DNA from: Clostridium putrefaciens
GTDB taxonomy: Bacteria > Bacillota > Clostridia > Clostridiales > Clostridiaceae
NCBI RefSeq assembly: GCF_900461105.1
Contig: NZ_UFWZ01000001.1
Location: forward strand, 620,001-684,000
Length of the DNA: 64,000 nucleotides
Direction of reading: 5' to 3'
In this document: positions 55,491 to 63,101 of the stretch, piece after piece
Numbering within the stretch: the first letter of the stretch is position 1
Layout: every line of letters starts with the position of its first letter
The notes under the pieces: generated by a model
Databases searched by the model: none
What the model was told of the DNA's origin: nothing
Seen by the model: the letters and a program-made list of their open reading frames with translations, nothing else
Position numbers and translations under genes: made by a program

Positions 55491-56708
55491 ATGAGTAAAA
55501 AGATAATAAGACTATTAAAGAATAAAAAAACTGGTATAATCGCTTTTTTAATAATTATATTAGCAGGTATAGGAATAACTTTAAGTTTATTTATAGTGAA
55601 TAAACATAGGGTAGGGACTTCTAAGGAGAAAAACAATTTAGCTGAAGAAAGTTTTATAGAAAACGAAACATCTATTGAAGAAGTAAATATAAATGATAAA
55701 GAAGACAACTTAAAAGTAGAACCTGAATTTATTAAAAAAGATTTTATGGGCAAGACTATTACAAAGATTAATTTCAGAAATGTACCAAATGGAGATATTG
55801 AATATGCAATAGGAGAAAAAAGTATACTACAGGTATTTGGTGAGCAAGATGGATGGTATAAAATTAGATATAATGAAAAGGAAGGCTGGGCGAGTGCTAA
55901 ATATATAGAAAAGTACACTGAAGAAGATAAAAAGAAAGATGATGAACAGAAGAAGAAAGATGATGAACAAAAGAAGAAAGATGAAGATGAAAAGAAGAAG
56001 AGTAAAGAGCAGAAGAAAAGGGCTGAAAAAATAGACAATAATATAAAGGCTGACAAAAAGTTAAATGATAATAGTACTGTACCTAGTAGTTCAAGTGCAG
56101 ATTATAAAAGGGGATTCAAACACCAAGCCTTTTCAAATTCAACACAGGTAATTTTAGTTACTACAAAAGGAATGGGCACAAGTTATTGCAATATAAAGTT
56201 TTATGAAAAGGCCGGTGAAGACTGGAATGTGATAACCGAAACATCGGGAAGGCTTGGAAGTAATGGATTAGCATATATATCGAATAGGAAACAGTCTACA
56301 AATAAGACTCCAGCCGGAGTTATAAATATAATTTCAGCTTTTGGAGTTGCAAATAACCCAGGAACAAAATATTCTTACACTAAAGTAAATAATGAGATGT
56401 ATTGGGATTTGAATAGTGGTAGTTCCACATATAATAGACTTATATATAATAATCCAGGTGGTGATTATGAACATCTAGCAAGCTATCCAACTCAGTACAA
56501 GTATGCCTTAGTTACAGATTATAATAATGGGCAAGTTCAAGATAAAGGTGGAGCAATATTTTTACACTGCAATGGGAATGGATCTACAGGGGGATGCGTC
56601 TCTATGGATGAAACATCAATGAGAAATATAATAACTAGGGTAGATCCAAATAAAAACCCAAAGATATTAATAATACCAAACTCTGACTTAGGAAGTTACT
56701 GGAACTGA
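55491..56708 (+). CDS. L,D-transpeptidase (YkuD family) with SH3 domain
   Basis: 405 residues. An N-terminal membrane anchor (about 16-36) leads to an SH3b domain (about 85-148: NFRNVPNGDIEYAIGEKSILQVFGEQDGWYKIRYNEKEGWASAKY). A lysine/glutamate-rich linker (about 150-190, tandem KKDDEQ units) connects to a YkuD catalytic domain (about 210-400) with HCNGNGSTGGCVSM holding catalytic His and Cys. It makes 3-3 peptidoglycan crosslinks or attaches proteins at the wall. AAAGGAGGA site. The lysine linker may reach through the wall. Confidence 0.88.
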   Translation: MSKKIIRLLKNKKTGIIAFLIIILAGIGITLSLFIVNKHRVGTSKEKNNLAEESFIENETSIEEVNINDKEDNLKVEPEFIKKDFMGKTITKINFRNVPNGDIEYAIGEKSILQVFGEQDGWYKIRYNEKEGWASAKYIEKYTEEDKKKDDEQKKKDDEQKKKDEDEKKKSKEQKKRAEKIDNNIKADKKLNDNSTVPSSSSADYKRGFKHQAFSNSTQVILVTTKGMGTSYCNIKFYEKAGEDWNVITETSGRLGSNGLAYISNRKQSTNKTPAGVINIISAFGVANNPGTKYSYTKVNNEMYWDLNSGSSTYNRLIYNNPGGDYEHLASYPTQYKYALVTDYNNGQVQDKGGAIFLHCNGNGSTGGCVSMDETSMRNIITRVDPNKNPKILIIPNSDLGSYWN

Positions 56709-56816
56709 TTTAAACTTAATATGAATATAAGTAGTGGTCTTATATAATAAATATAAATATTATGTTGAAAGTATTAATGTTATTATCAAGGTTTTACTTA
56801 TAAAGGAGATGATGGA

Positions 56817-58190
56817 TTGAACAAAAAGTCAACAGATTTAGGTAAAGGATCTGTAGGAAAGATTTTGTTAAGACTAGCTTTGCCAGCTATTGTAGCACAA
56901 CTTGTAAATGTTTTGTATAACATAGTAGATAGAATCTTTATAGGTAGAATGCCTAGTGGTGATATAGCCATGGCAGGCGTTGGAATAGCTTTCCCAATTA
57001 TCATGCTAGTATCAGCATTTAGTGCGCTTATAGGTATGGGGGGAGCTCCACTTGCAGCTATTAAAATGGGTGAAGGTGATAATACAGCTGCAGAAAAGAT
57101 AATGGGAAATAGTTTTTCTATGTTATTAATATTAGGAACTATTTTAACTATATTGTTTATGATATTTAAAGAGCCTATACTTTGGGCTTTTGGTGCCAGT
57201 GAAGCAACTATTAACTTTGCTTTAGATTATTTGAATTTATATCTTGTAGGTACCATATTTGTGCAAATAGCACCAGGAATGAACACTTTTATATATACCC
57301 AGGGGTTTGCTAAAATAGGTATGGCTACAGTAATAACAGGTGCTGTTATAAATATAATATTAGATTCTATATTTATATTTGTATTTGATATGGGGGTTAA
57401 GGGCGCAGCTTTAGCAACTATAATAGCTCAAGTTGTTTCAGCTTTATGGGTATTTCATTTTTTGATTGGAAATAAAAGCATCATTAAAATTAAGAGGAAG
57501 TATTTGGTTCCAGATTTAAATATAGTTTTATCTATTATTGCTCTAGGGGTGCCTCCATTTATAATGCATTCTACTGAAAGCATAGTTTTGATAGTTTTAA
57601 ATAATAAAGTTCAAGTTTATGGTGGAGATTTAGCTGTAGGTGCTATGACTATAATGAGCAGTATTATGCAAATAGTAACACTCCCTATAATAGGCCTATC
57701 TCAAGGGGCACAACCTATTATAAGTTACAATTATGGGGCCGGGAATTTACATAGAGTAAAGAAAACTTTCAAGATATTATTTATAAACTGCATAACTTAT
57801 ACCATAATTATGTGGGGATTACTAATGTTATTTCCAAAAGTCTTCGTATCTATATTTAATAATAAATCAGAACTTTTGCAAATTACATCTATGAGCATAA
57901 GAATATTCTTTTCAGGAATTTTACTGTTTGGAGCTCAAATAGCTTGTCAGCAAACATTTCTTGCATTAGGGCAAGCAAAAATATCTTTAATTATGGCTCT
58001 GCTTAGAAAGGTTGTGCTATTAATACCACTTATATTTATACTTCCTATATTTTTTGAAGATAAGCTTAAGGCAGTATTACTAGCTGAACCTATATCAGAT
58101 GTTTTAGCAGCTATAACAACAAGTATATGTTTTTACATATTTTATAAAAGAAATTTAGTAGATGGTGCAAGTACAAAGATTCATATGTAA
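56817..58190 (+). CDS. MATE-family efflux transporter
   Basis: 457 residues from TTG 56817, eight nt after AAGGAG; ATG 56812 is out of frame. Twelve membrane spans in two six-span halves, with typical opening LGKGSVGKILLRLALPAIVAQLVNVLYNIVDRIFIG and the internal GLSQGAQPIISYNYGAGN that marks the second half. MATE pumps export cationic drugs or metabolites by sodium or proton antiport. The closest relatives are clostridial multidrug pumps; the substrate is unknown. Confidence 0.94.
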   Translation: MNKKSTDLGKGSVGKILLRLALPAIVAQLVNVLYNIVDRIFIGRMPSGDIAMAGVGIAFPIIMLVSAFSALIGMGGAPLAAIKMGEGDNTAAEKIMGNSFSMLLILGTILTILFMIFKEPILWAFGASEATINFALDYLNLYLVGTIFVQIAPGMNTFIYTQGFAKIGMATVITGAVINIILDSIFIFVFDMGVKGAALATIIAQVVSALWVFHFLIGNKSIIKIKRKYLVPDLNIVLSIIALGVPPFIMHSTESIVLIVLNNKVQVYGGDLAVGAMTIMSSIMQIVTLPIIGLSQGAQPIISYNYGAGNLHRVKKTFKILFINCITYTIIMWGLLMLFPKVFVSIFNNKSELLQITSMSIRIFFSGILLFGAQIACQQTFLALGQAKISLIMALLRKVVLLIPLIFILPIFFEDKLKAVLLAEPISDVLAAITTSICFYIFYKRNLVDGASTKIHM

Positions 58191-58318
58191 ATTGAACTGG
58201 AAGTGGAGATTTAAAAATAAGCGCAAAAGTTTATGCACCTTAAAGAAAAAGTATGTTAGAATTGATATATTAATTGAAGATTTTTTATCGAAATATTTCA
58301 TAAATAGGAGAGAGATTA

Positions 58319-59176
58319 ATGGCAGTAGAAATTTTAACTGATAGCACAAGTTATATACCTAAAGGTATTCTAAATAAGTTAAGCATAAATATGGTATCTT
58401 TAAATATAATATTTGACGACAAGAGTTATAAAGAAAGGGACATGGAAAATGAAGACTTTTATAATATAATGGATGAAAGAGGAATTCCAACGTCCTCACA
58501 ACCTAGTGTTAATGATATGTATGATCAAATGAAAAAAGTTGTAGAAAATGGGAATAGTCTTTTATGTATATTTTTATCCTCCCATATGAGTGGAACATTT
58601 TCTACGGCTAATATGGTTAAAGATATGATTTTAGAAGAATATAAAGATGCAAACATAGATATATTAGACTCTAAGTCTAACTCAATGCAACTTGGATTTG
58701 CGGTAATTGTAGCTGCAAGAGCTGCAAAAGAGGGAAAAGAGTTAGAACAAGTTAAAAAGATAGCAGAAGATAATATGAGAAGAAGTAAATTTTTGTTTAT
58801 ACCAGATAATCTTGAGTATTTAAGAAAAGGTGGAAGAATCGGTGGTGCCAGCAGTATTATCGGAAATGTACTTAAGATAATACCTATTTTAACAGTGGAA
58901 GACGGTAAGACAACGGTATTAACTAAAATAAGAACTAAGAAAAAGGCCTTATTAACATTAGTGGATAATATGGTTCACGATGTTAATATATATGGAATAG
59001 GGGAAGTAGTAATCCATCATATAAACTGCAAAGATGAGGCAATTAAATTGGCTCATATAATAAAAGAAAAGATAAATATAGACATTGATATATGTGATAT
59101 AGGACCTGTAATAGGAATGCATGTAGGACCTAAGGCTATGGGCATAGTTTATTACACTAAAAGAGATATGAAATAA
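58319..59176 (+). CDS. DegV family fatty-acid-binding protein
   Basis: 285 residues. DegV/FakB proteins bind a fatty acid for phosphorylation by FakA. Family landmarks are ILTDSTSYIP at the start, TSQPSVNDMYDQ (about 60-70), LSSHMSGTFSTA, and the late RKGGRIGGASSIIGNVLKIIPIL. GGAGAGA site. A FakA partner is not in the window. Ends before a hairpin at 59181. Confidence 0.94.
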   Translation: MAVEILTDSTSYIPKGILNKLSINMVSLNIIFDDKSYKERDMENEDFYNIMDERGIPTSSQPSVNDMYDQMKKVVENGNSLLCIFLSSHMSGTFSTANMVKDMILEEYKDANIDILDSKSNSMQLGFAVIVAARAAKEGKELEQVKKIAEDNMRRSKFLFIPDNLEYLRKGGRIGGASSIIGNVLKIIPILTVEDGKTTVLTKIRTKKKALLTLVDNMVHDVNIYGIGEVVIHHINCKDEAIKLAHIIKEKINIDIDICDIGPVIGMHVGPKAMGIVYYTKRDMK

Positions 59177-59180
59177 ACCT

Positions 59181-59217
59181 TTAAAATACTTCATTTAAGT
59201 AATATGGAGTATTTTAA
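59181..59217 (+). terminator. Hairpin after degV
   Basis: TTTAAAATACTTCAT pairs with ATGGAGTATTTTAAA (G-T and a mismatch). The U-run is lacking. Confidence 0.55.
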
Positions 59218-59253
59218 ACCTATTATTAAATAGCATAAGAGGAGGAATTTTAG

Positions 59254-60639
59254 TTGTCTAACGCAGAACATATATTACAATGTTTATTAGAAAATTTAGA
59301 TGAAGGAATTCATATAGTAGACTCTAATGGGAAGACTATATATTATAATAGTGTTATGAGCAAGGTTGAAGGAATAGATCAAAGTAAGGTTTTAGGAAAA
59401 AAGGTAAATGAATATTTAAAAGAGGTAAAAGATCATGAGTCTACCATAATGAGTTCATTAAAAAGCGGTGAAAAAATTGTAGATTTGATACAACATTATG
59501 ATAGTGGTCATAGGAAAAGGGTTACAACTATAAATACAACAATACCTTTAGTTTTGGATAACAAAACTATATGTGTAATTGAAATAGCAAAAGATACAAC
59601 TCAATTAGAAGAACTTACAGAAAAGATATATAGACTACAAAATTTAGAAGGAAACAATATAAAGCACTATACATTTCAAGATATATACGGAAATAATGCA
59701 GCTATGAAAGATGCAATAGAAAAGGCTAAAAGATCTAGCAAATCAAATTCCACTGTGCTAATATATGCAGAAACTGGTGCAGGTAAAGAAGTTTTTTCCC
59801 AGAGTATTCATTATGGTAGTCTAAGAAAGAATAAGCCTTTTATAGCTATAAATTGTGCAGCTATCCCTGGAACATTACTTGAAGGCATGCTTTTTGGTAC
59901 AGAAAAGGGCGGATTTACGGGTGCAGAAAATAAAAAGGGGCTATTTGAGGAGGCAAATCACGGGACTATATTGTTAGATGAAGTTAATTCTTTAGAACCA
60001 TATCTTCAATCCAAACTTTTGAGAGTACTTCAAGAGGAAAAGGTAAGACCTATTGGAAGTAATAAGACAGTAGATATTGATGTAAGAATAATAGCAACAA
60101 TAAATGAAGATCCAGAAAAGCTTATAGAAAGTGGTAAGCTTAGAAAAGACTTTTATTATAGGTTAAGTGTAATTAGGATAAATATACCTTCCCTAAGAGA
60201 AAGAAAAGAGGACATCCCTATATTTGTAGAAAAGTTAATTTTAAAATATAACAAGATTTTGAATAAGAATATAAGAGGAATAGATGAAGATATGCTAAAT
60301 AAGCTCTTAAAATACAATTGGCCAGGCAATATAAGAGAGCTTAAAAATGTAATAGAGTCTGCTATAAATATGGCGGAATACAATTCAATCCTCACACAAA
60401 ATCACTTTGATAATAGAATAATAAATAAAGATTTAAAAGATGCTAATAATAATATTTCTTATACCACATCTAAAGAAGAGAGTAGCTTTAATTTAGAAGA
60501 ACATATATCTAATATTGAGAAAAAGATAATATGTAAGGTGTTATATGAAAATAACAGTAACATAAGTAAAAGTGCAAGAAAACTAGGAATTTCAAGGCAA
60601 ACACTTCAATATAAGATAAAAAAATATAATATTAATTAA
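59254..60639 (+). CDS. Sigma-54-dependent transcriptional activator, RocR-like (PAS-AAA+-Fis)
   Basis: 461 residues from TTG 59254 after GAGGAGGA. A PAS-like sensor (about 1-115: LLENLDEGIHIVDSNGKTIYYN) precedes the AAA+ domain (about 148-385) with Walker A AETGAGKE, Walker B LLDEVNS, and a C-terminal Fis-type helix-turn-helix (about 430-461: NISKSARKLGISRQTLQYKIKKY). The sigma-54 contact loop reads GGFTGA at 219-224 rather than the usual GAFTGA. The layout resembles RocR, the ornithine/arginine activator of Bacillus. The next genes are the ornithine operon behind a -24/-12 promoter, so this is very likely its regulator. Confidence 0.93.
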   Translation: MSNAEHILQCLLENLDEGIHIVDSNGKTIYYNSVMSKVEGIDQSKVLGKKVNEYLKEVKDHESTIMSSLKSGEKIVDLIQHYDSGHRKRVTTINTTIPLVLDNKTICVIEIAKDTTQLEELTEKIYRLQNLEGNNIKHYTFQDIYGNNAAMKDAIEKAKRSSKSNSTVLIYAETGAGKEVFSQSIHYGSLRKNKPFIAINCAAIPGTLLEGMLFGTEKGGFTGAENKKGLFEEANHGTILLDEVNSLEPYLQSKLLRVLQEEKVRPIGSNKTVDIDVRIIATINEDPEKLIESGKLRKDFYYRLSVIRINIPSLRERKEDIPIFVEKLILKYNKILNKNIRGIDEDMLNKLLKYNWPGNIRELKNVIESAINMAEYNSILTQNHFDNRIINKDLKDANNNISYTTSKEESSFNLEEHISNIEKKIICKVLYENNSNISKSARKLGISRQTLQYKIKKYNIN

Positions 60640-60675
60640 GGTATATTATGTTAAAGCTTAAAATATCATATACAT

Positions 60676-60788
60676 GCAAAAAAACTTGCTTTATATGCAA
60701 AAAAAAATGCAGGAGATATACAAGGCTAAATATACAGAATTTTAAGAAAAGGGTGGTATGAGAAAAACATAGTAGCAAAAAAATGTGC
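60676..60788. promoter_or_regulatory. Three 14-bp GCA-N8-TGC dyads, candidate activator sites
   Basis: GCAAAAAAACTTGC (60676-60689), GCAAAAAAAAATGC (60697-60710) and GCAAAAAAATGTGC (60775-60788) share the form GCAAAAAAA-NN-TGC. Sites 1 and 2 are 21 bp apart, two helical turns, so they lie on the same DNA face. They sit between the activator gene and its presumed target promoter, about 65-180 bp upstream, the usual place for sigma-54 activators. Confidence 0.65.
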
Positions 60789-60792
60789 AAGT

Positions 60793-60837
60793 AAAGACAC
60801 CTGTATTTAGGAAATGGCCTAGATACAGGTGTCTTTA
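60793..60837 (+). terminator. Hairpin between the activator gene and the ornithine operon
   Basis: AAAGACACCTGTAT-T-TAGG pairs with CCTA-G-ATACAGGTGTCTTT. It isolates the ort/ora operon from upstream transcription, leaving it to the sigma-54 promoter. Confidence 0.75.
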
Positions 60838-60838
60838 G

Positions 60839-60855
60839 TTGGCATAAAAATTGCT
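60839..60855 (+). promoter_or_regulatory. Sigma-54 (-24/-12) promoter of the ornithine operon
   Basis: TTGGCATAAAAATTGCT has GG at 60841-60842 and GC at 60853-60854, separated by 10 nt as required. It matches the TTGGCAC-N5-TTGC consensus except for one base (T for C). It lies about 65 nt before ortA, and the gene for a sigma-54 activator is immediately upstream. Confidence 0.88.
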
Positions 60856-60921
60856 ATAATAAATTAAATGGAACAATAAAATATTTAAAGCTTAAAATAT
60901 AAAATGTGGTAGGTGAAAGAT

Positions 60922-61209
60922 ATGATAAGAAAGGGAACATGGATTGAAATTGAAGAAGTAGTTTTAGAAGTAGACGATAGGGCTAGTAACATACCAATTG
61001 AAACTAAAGCTACCCCTCTTAAGTGCTGGATACGTGGGTATTGCATGGAGGACTGTGACCTAGGTGAATATGTACAGGTTAAAACTAATATAGGGAGAAT
61101 TGCCAAAGGCGTAGTTGTAGAGGTAGAGCCAGGATATTATCATACTTATGGTAAGTACGTAAGTGAAATATCTAGGATAGGAATTCAAGCAAAAGAGATG
61201 ATTAAATAA
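60922..61209 (+). CDS. ortA: 2-amino-4-ketopentanoate thiolase, alpha subunit
   Basis: 95 residues from ATG 60922, five nt after AGGTGA (a GTG at 60913 overlaps that site). The small OrtA subunit works with PLP-bearing OrtB to split 2-amino-4-ketopentanoate with CoA into alanine and acetyl-CoA, the last step of oxidative ornithine breakdown. Cysteines in LKCWIRGYCMEDCDLGEY and the GYYHTYGKYVSEI motif are typical. First gene behind the sigma-54 promoter. Confidence 0.93.
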   Translation: MIRKGTWIEIEEVVLEVDDRASNIPIETKATPLKCWIRGYCMEDCDLGEYVQVKTNIGRIAKGVVVEVEPGYYHTYGKYVSEISRIGIQAKEMIK

Positions 61210-61312
61210 GTAGTTAAATAAAATATAACGTATGAACATATTAATAAATGTATGTATGGGCTCATTTTAATTAGAAGTTTAATAATTTTTTTAAAGGGGG
61301 CATAAGGGACAG

Positions 61313-62725
61313 ATGAATAAATATGAAAAGCTTATGGAAAGAAAAAATGAAATAATGCTTAAGTCTGTAGGGATCAATTTCGAAAAATATGAAACAGGAA
61401 ATCTTTCTTTTGATTATGAATGGTTAATGGAAGATGTAGGATATTCATTAAATGAAGTAAGGGATATACAAAGAGAAGTTGGGGTTGGAAACACACCTTT
61501 ATTAGAACTTAAAAATATAACAAAACTTGCTAGAAAGTGTTCTAAAACTGGAAGGGCGGCTAGGATATTTATAAAAGATGAAAGTTGTAATCCTTCTGGA
61601 AGCTTTAAGGATAGGAGGGCATCAATATCGGTATATGATGCTATGAAAAGAGGATACAAAGGTGTAGGAGCTGCAACTTCAGGAAACTATGGAGCTGCGG
61701 TGGCATCTCAAGCTAATATTAGGGGACTTAAATGTATAATAGCTAATGAATGTTATGACTCAAGAAAAGTTGGACAACCTGAAATATTAGAAAAGGGTAG
61801 AAAATGTGAAGGCTATGGAGCTGAAGTCATTAGACTTACCGTAGGTCCAGAATTATTTTATGCTTATTTAAAGATACTTGAAGATACAGGGTATTATAAT
61901 GCATCACTATATTCATCTTATGGAATAGCGGGTATAGAAACCTTAGGAGATGAAATAGCAAAAGAATGTAATGAAAGATTTGGAAAGTACCCAGAGGCTG
62001 TTATAGCAACTCATGCAGGTGGGGGAAATGTAACGGGGACTGCAAGAGGTCTTATTAAGGCAGGAGCCTTAAATACCAAGATTATAGGGGCATCTGTGGA
62101 TCTTTCTGGTCTTCATATGGCATCGGATATAGATTTCAATAAAAAGTCTTTCACCACAGGTCATACAGGGTTTGGTATTCCATTTCTCACATATCCAGAT
62201 AGGTCGGACGTTCCAAGAAGTGCTGCAAGACCATTAAGATACTTAGATAGATACGTTACTATAACTCAAGGAGAAGTATTTTGGATGACTGAAATACTAG
62301 CTCAAATTGAGGGCCTTGAAAGAGGTCCGGCAGGTAACACATCCCTTTCGGCTGCCTTTTCCATAAGTCAAGAATATGATGATGACGCCATAATAATTGT
62401 TCAAGAAACTGAGTATACAGGGGCAGGTAAACATTTAATACCTCAACTTAATTTTGCAAAAGAAAATGGAATTAAGGTTTTTATTGGTGATCCAAAAGAT
62501 CAGGTTCCGGGAGAAAACATAGTTATACCTTCAAGTCCATCTTTAGTATCAGTTATAGATGTAGATATGGATAATATGAGAGGTTCTTATATTAAGAACA
62601 TGATCAAAAGGCTAGGAAAAGATCAGGTAAGAGAAGTTGATGTAGAATTTTTATGTAAAGAAACTAAGATGTCAAAAAATGAAGTAGCACAAATATTAAG
62701 ATTCCACAACGTTGAAATAGATTAG
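61313..62725 (+). CDS. ortB: 2-amino-4-ketopentanoate thiolase, beta subunit (PLP)
   Basis: 470 residues. A fold-type II PLP protein related to threonine synthase; the PLP lysine is in NPSGSFKDRRASIS (about residues 92-105), and the phosphate loop in THAGGGNVTGTA. With OrtA it thiolyses 2-amino-4-ketopentanoate. GTGNTPLLELK-like start, AAGGGG site. Order ortA-ortB-oraS-oraE matches the known clostridial ornithine cluster. Confidence 0.95.
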   Translation: MNKYEKLMERKNEIMLKSVGINFEKYETGNLSFDYEWLMEDVGYSLNEVRDIQREVGVGNTPLLELKNITKLARKCSKTGRAARIFIKDESCNPSGSFKDRRASISVYDAMKRGYKGVGAATSGNYGAAVASQANIRGLKCIIANECYDSRKVGQPEILEKGRKCEGYGAEVIRLTVGPELFYAYLKILEDTGYYNASLYSSYGIAGIETLGDEIAKECNERFGKYPEAVIATHAGGGNVTGTARGLIKAGALNTKIIGASVDLSGLHMASDIDFNKKSFTTGHTGFGIPFLTYPDRSDVPRSAARPLRYLDRYVTITQGEVFWMTEILAQIEGLERGPAGNTSLSAAFSISQEYDDDAIIIVQETEYTGAGKHLIPQLNFAKENGIKVFIGDPKDQVPGENIVIPSSPSLVSVIDVDMDNMRGSYIKNMIKRLGKDQVREVDVEFLCKETKMSKNEVAQILRFHNVEID

Positions 62726-62735
62726 GAGGATTACA

Positions 62736-63101
62736 ATGAAAAGAGAAAACGATTTCGAGGAAAGAAGGGAACATTTAAAGCATTTAAATAATGATGAGTT
62801 GTATGAAAGATTTTGGAGTCTTACAGAAGAGATAGTTAAACCTATGGTGGAACTTGGGCATGATTATACATCTCCAGCTATTGAACGATCTGTGCTTTTA
62901 AGGATGGGATTCTCAAGTATTGAAGCAAAACCTATAATTGATTATGGTACAAAGTGGAACCTTCTTTCAAAAGGAATAGGTAATGTGGTTTTAACCTATG
63001 GAAGGCTTCGAGATATTTCTTATCTTAAAGCAGGAGAAGAACTATCTAAAGGTATAGGATGGGATATGATTTTAAAAGAGATGAAGGGAGGGGATAGATA
63101 A
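62736..63101 (+). CDS. oraS: D-ornithine 4,5-aminomutase, small subunit
   Basis: 121 residues. The S subunit of the B12- and PLP-dependent ornithine 4,5-aminomutase. The conserved RREHLKHLNNDELYERFW and SPAIERSVLLRMGFSS segments fit OraS, and the next gene is OraE. The gene starts ten nt after ortB with GGAGGA and its TAA overlaps the oraE ATG by one base, so the two subunits are translationally coupled. Confidence 0.95.
   Translation: MKRENDFEERREHLKHLNNDELYERFWSLTEEIVKPMVELGHDYTSPAIERSVLLRMGFSSIEAKPIIDYGTKWNLLSKGIGNVVLTYGRLRDISYLKAGEELSKGIGWDMILKEMKGGDR

Noticed and set aside
55343-56056. 237-codon minus-strand open frame over the L,D-transpeptidase gene
   Set aside because: Low-complexity Phe/Ser sequence complementary to the lysine/glutamate linker; the + strand gene has clear SH3 and YkuD domains.
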